Below, one piece after another: positions 62,226 through 64,000 of a DNA stretch of 64,000 nucleotides. The DNA comes from Acanthochlamys bracteata (lineage: Eukaryota; Streptophyta; Magnoliopsida; Pandanales; Velloziaceae): contig CM034128.1 in the NCBI GenBank assembly GCA_019914995.1, positions 10,931,501 to 10,995,500 on the forward strand. Direction: 5' to 3'. The number at the start of each line of letters is the position of its first letter. The first letter of the stretch is position 1. Made by a program: the position numbers and the translations under genes. The notes under the pieces are model-generated. The model had not been told where the DNA came from and made no database searches. It worked only from the letters and a program-made list of their open reading frames with translations.

Positions 62226-63084
62226 AACTACAAAATCAAAATTTTTTTTCTTCTTGTGTAGGGAACTACAGCAAATATTTGCTGTGTACAGAAATTGCCC
62301 ATATTAGCGTACTACTTTATCTGCTTCTGATGTCAAGCGAACAATCAGATCATCAAGAGGGAAGCATTGGTTCTCAATTATTCAAACGAAGACAAGATAG
62401 TTATCGGAGTATAACGGTCATGCAACTACGTCTTCCACTGTCACAATCATATATAGCTGGCAAAGGAACCAGAACTGTATATGGCAGGAGGGGAAGGGGA
62501 ATTACCGATGATGGCATGCGTATACTCGTGATTCGGAAAGGAACTGCGTCTTCCGCCGAAGGTTTGCCAGACATGTTGATCAGTTGCAAATTGCGAGGAG
62601 GCCAAGTATAAGCAACACAAATGGATTACTAGAGAATCGACCAATTTAGATCAATCAATAAAAAATTAGAGTTGGAAACTACGATACAACTATGCGCTGT
62701 AACGATGTTGAAGGTTGTGAAAGATTTTAACCTTACTCTGAAGAGAGAAGAAAAAGACGGCGGGGAACTATTCCCAACGGCGGCGAGTCGTAGTAATCTT
62801 AATAATTCAAATTTGGGCCACTTTATTACTGTTTAGAAATTTTGAACCGACAATTTTGTCAAGGCAGCAAAAATGTGGCGTATATAGCACGCATAAAAAT
62901 CAGCAATTTACCGACTTGTAATGTTTATCGGTCAATCTTATTTTTATTATTCAATATATGTACATATATATAGATTTTTTATAAATCTAAATATAAAAAA
63001 AATCTAAATATAATTCTAAGAAAGGTATCTAAAATAACATATAATTCTAAAGAAAGATATCTAAAATAATATATTATTGACTCA
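62226..63084. other. Sacsin-like 3' UTR and spacer before the copia element
   Basis: A 129-codon frame (62222-62611) begins on the ATG that overlaps the sacsin-like stop codon (CCATGA). It has no recognisable domain and is probably chance within the 3' UTR. TTACCGAC and ATCGGTCA motifs occur near 62,905-62,935. The part from about 62,870 on may already belong to the 3' LTR of the copia element, including a duplicated 33-base unit at about 63,009-63,074. Confidence 0.4.
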
Positions 63085-64000
63085 CGTCAATACTCTCCCT
63101 TAAGTTGGTATAAAAATATCATTAATGCCCAACTTGCTTAGTGAGTTATGAAAAATTTTGTTTGAAATTCTTTTTGTCATTATATCTGCTAACTGTGCCT
63201 CTGAAGTCACAAAAGGTAACTCAATTAACTTTGAATCCAGTTTCTCTTTGATGAAGTGTCGATCCACCTCAACATGCTTGGTGCGATCATGCTGTATTGG
63301 ATTATGAGCAATATTTATTGCAGCCTTATTATTACAAAATAGCTTCATAGAACTCCTTTGAGGAAAACCAAACTCTGTCAATAATATTCGAAACTATAAA
63401 AGTTCATAAACTCCATATGTCATTTCTCTATATTCATCTTCAACATAAGATCGAGCAACCACTTTTTGTTTCTTACTCCTCCATGTGACTAGATTACCTC
63501 CAACAAATGTAAAATAGCCGGATGTAGAGCGTCTATCCGTCTTATCTCATGCCCAGTCTGCATCAGTATATCCATCTATATTCAGATGATTATTCTTTTT
63601 GAATAATAATCCCCTACCTGGTGCTGACTTCAGATATCTCAAAATTCTGTTACAGCTTCCATATGATCGACACTTGGAGAATGCATAAACTGGCTGACAA
63701 CGCTCACAGCATATGCTATATCAGGACGAGTATGTGATAAATAAATCAACCTGCCAACCAATCGTTGATATTTTTCCTTAGCTGCTGGCATTTGATTAGG
63801 GAGCTCTGCTAAGTTATGATTCTCAATGATAGGTGTGTCGGCAGATTTACAATCTAACATCCCTGTCTCAAATAATAAGTCAAGGACATACTTTCTTTGT
63901 GATAGAAAAATATCTTGCTTAAATCTGGCCCCTTCAATGCCAAAAAAATATTTCAACTCTCCAAGTTCTTTCATATCGAATTCAAAGGCTAGAAATGTCT
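63085..64000 (-). mobile_element. Ty1/copia retrotransposon remnant, 3' part of pol and start of 3' LTR
   Basis: The minus strand encodes the end of reverse transcriptase (KELGELKYFFGIE, LVGRLIYLSHTRPDIAYAVS) and RNase H (YTDADWA, RRSTSGYFTFVGGNLVTW, CNNKAAINIAHNP, HVEVDRHFIKEKLD, ADIMTKRIS), typical of copia pol. One base is missing near 63,651 (EAV then a shifted frame). Two in-frame stops follow: TGA after DADWA, and TAG after YGVYELL. A polypurine tract (minus AAGGGAGAG, 63093-63101) follows the pol stop, so the 3' LTR should start near 63,090. The element continues past the right edge of the window and is inactive as read. Confidence 0.92.

Noticed and set aside
62222-62611. 129-codon ORF starting inside the sacsin-like stop codon
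   Set aside because: No recognisable family and it lies in the expected 3' UTR; re-initiation cannot be supported from sequence alone.
1-64000. CRISPR arrays, operons, phage or plasmid features
   Set aside because: No regularly spaced identical repeats and no prokaryotic gene organisation; everything fits a plant nuclear chromosome.

Overview
This is nuclear DNA from a flowering plant, almost certainly a eudicot. The genes carry many short GT-AG introns, intergenic DNA is very A+T rich, and the window holds plant-only families (DWF1, YSL, GASA, MIR396, plant sacsin/RING) plus plant transposon debris. I cannot name the species. Exon borders were derived by hand from splice consensus, reading phase and remembered family sequence; no alignment was run.

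Left part (1-16.6 kb, + strand): the 3' end of a C2-domain membrane protein gene; an intact DWF1 sterol reductase gene (brassinosteroid/sterol synthesis) behind a probable 2.25 kb leader intron; an intact anamorsin/DRE2 Fe-S protein gene whose first coding exon is only the ATG; and an intact DHHC S-acyltransferase gene. A tRNA-Val(AAC) gene follows on the minus strand.

Middle part (16.6-34.1 kb): a MIR396 precursor (+), a six-exon YSL metal-chelate transporter (-), and a three-exon GASA peptide gene (+). Then come three damaged genes in a row. The first is a truncated acyl-activating-enzyme relic. The second is a 13-exon cytosolic glutamine synthetase gene with a nonsense codon at position 40 and a +1 shift in exon 11. 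The third is a LEA2-type gene split by a frameshift.

Right part (34.1-64 kb): about 3.4 kb of A+T-rich DNA with small repeats, then a 24.5 kb sacsin-like gene of 13 exons encoding about 4,771 residues. It has three HSP90-type ATP-binding modules, the third degenerate, and a C-terminal C3HC4 RING. Its introns hold a foldback element, a pair of MITE-like elements, a tRNA-derived SINE-like unit and simple repeats. The window ends inside a decayed Ty1/copia element (-).

The genes are neighbours, not a pathway: nothing suggests a metabolic cluster. The points of most interest are the MIR396 hairpin, the run of three broken genes, the sacsin-like gene with its intronic elements, and a dispersed family of about 200-290 bp A+T-rich elements ending in GCGTTTG-like inverted termini.
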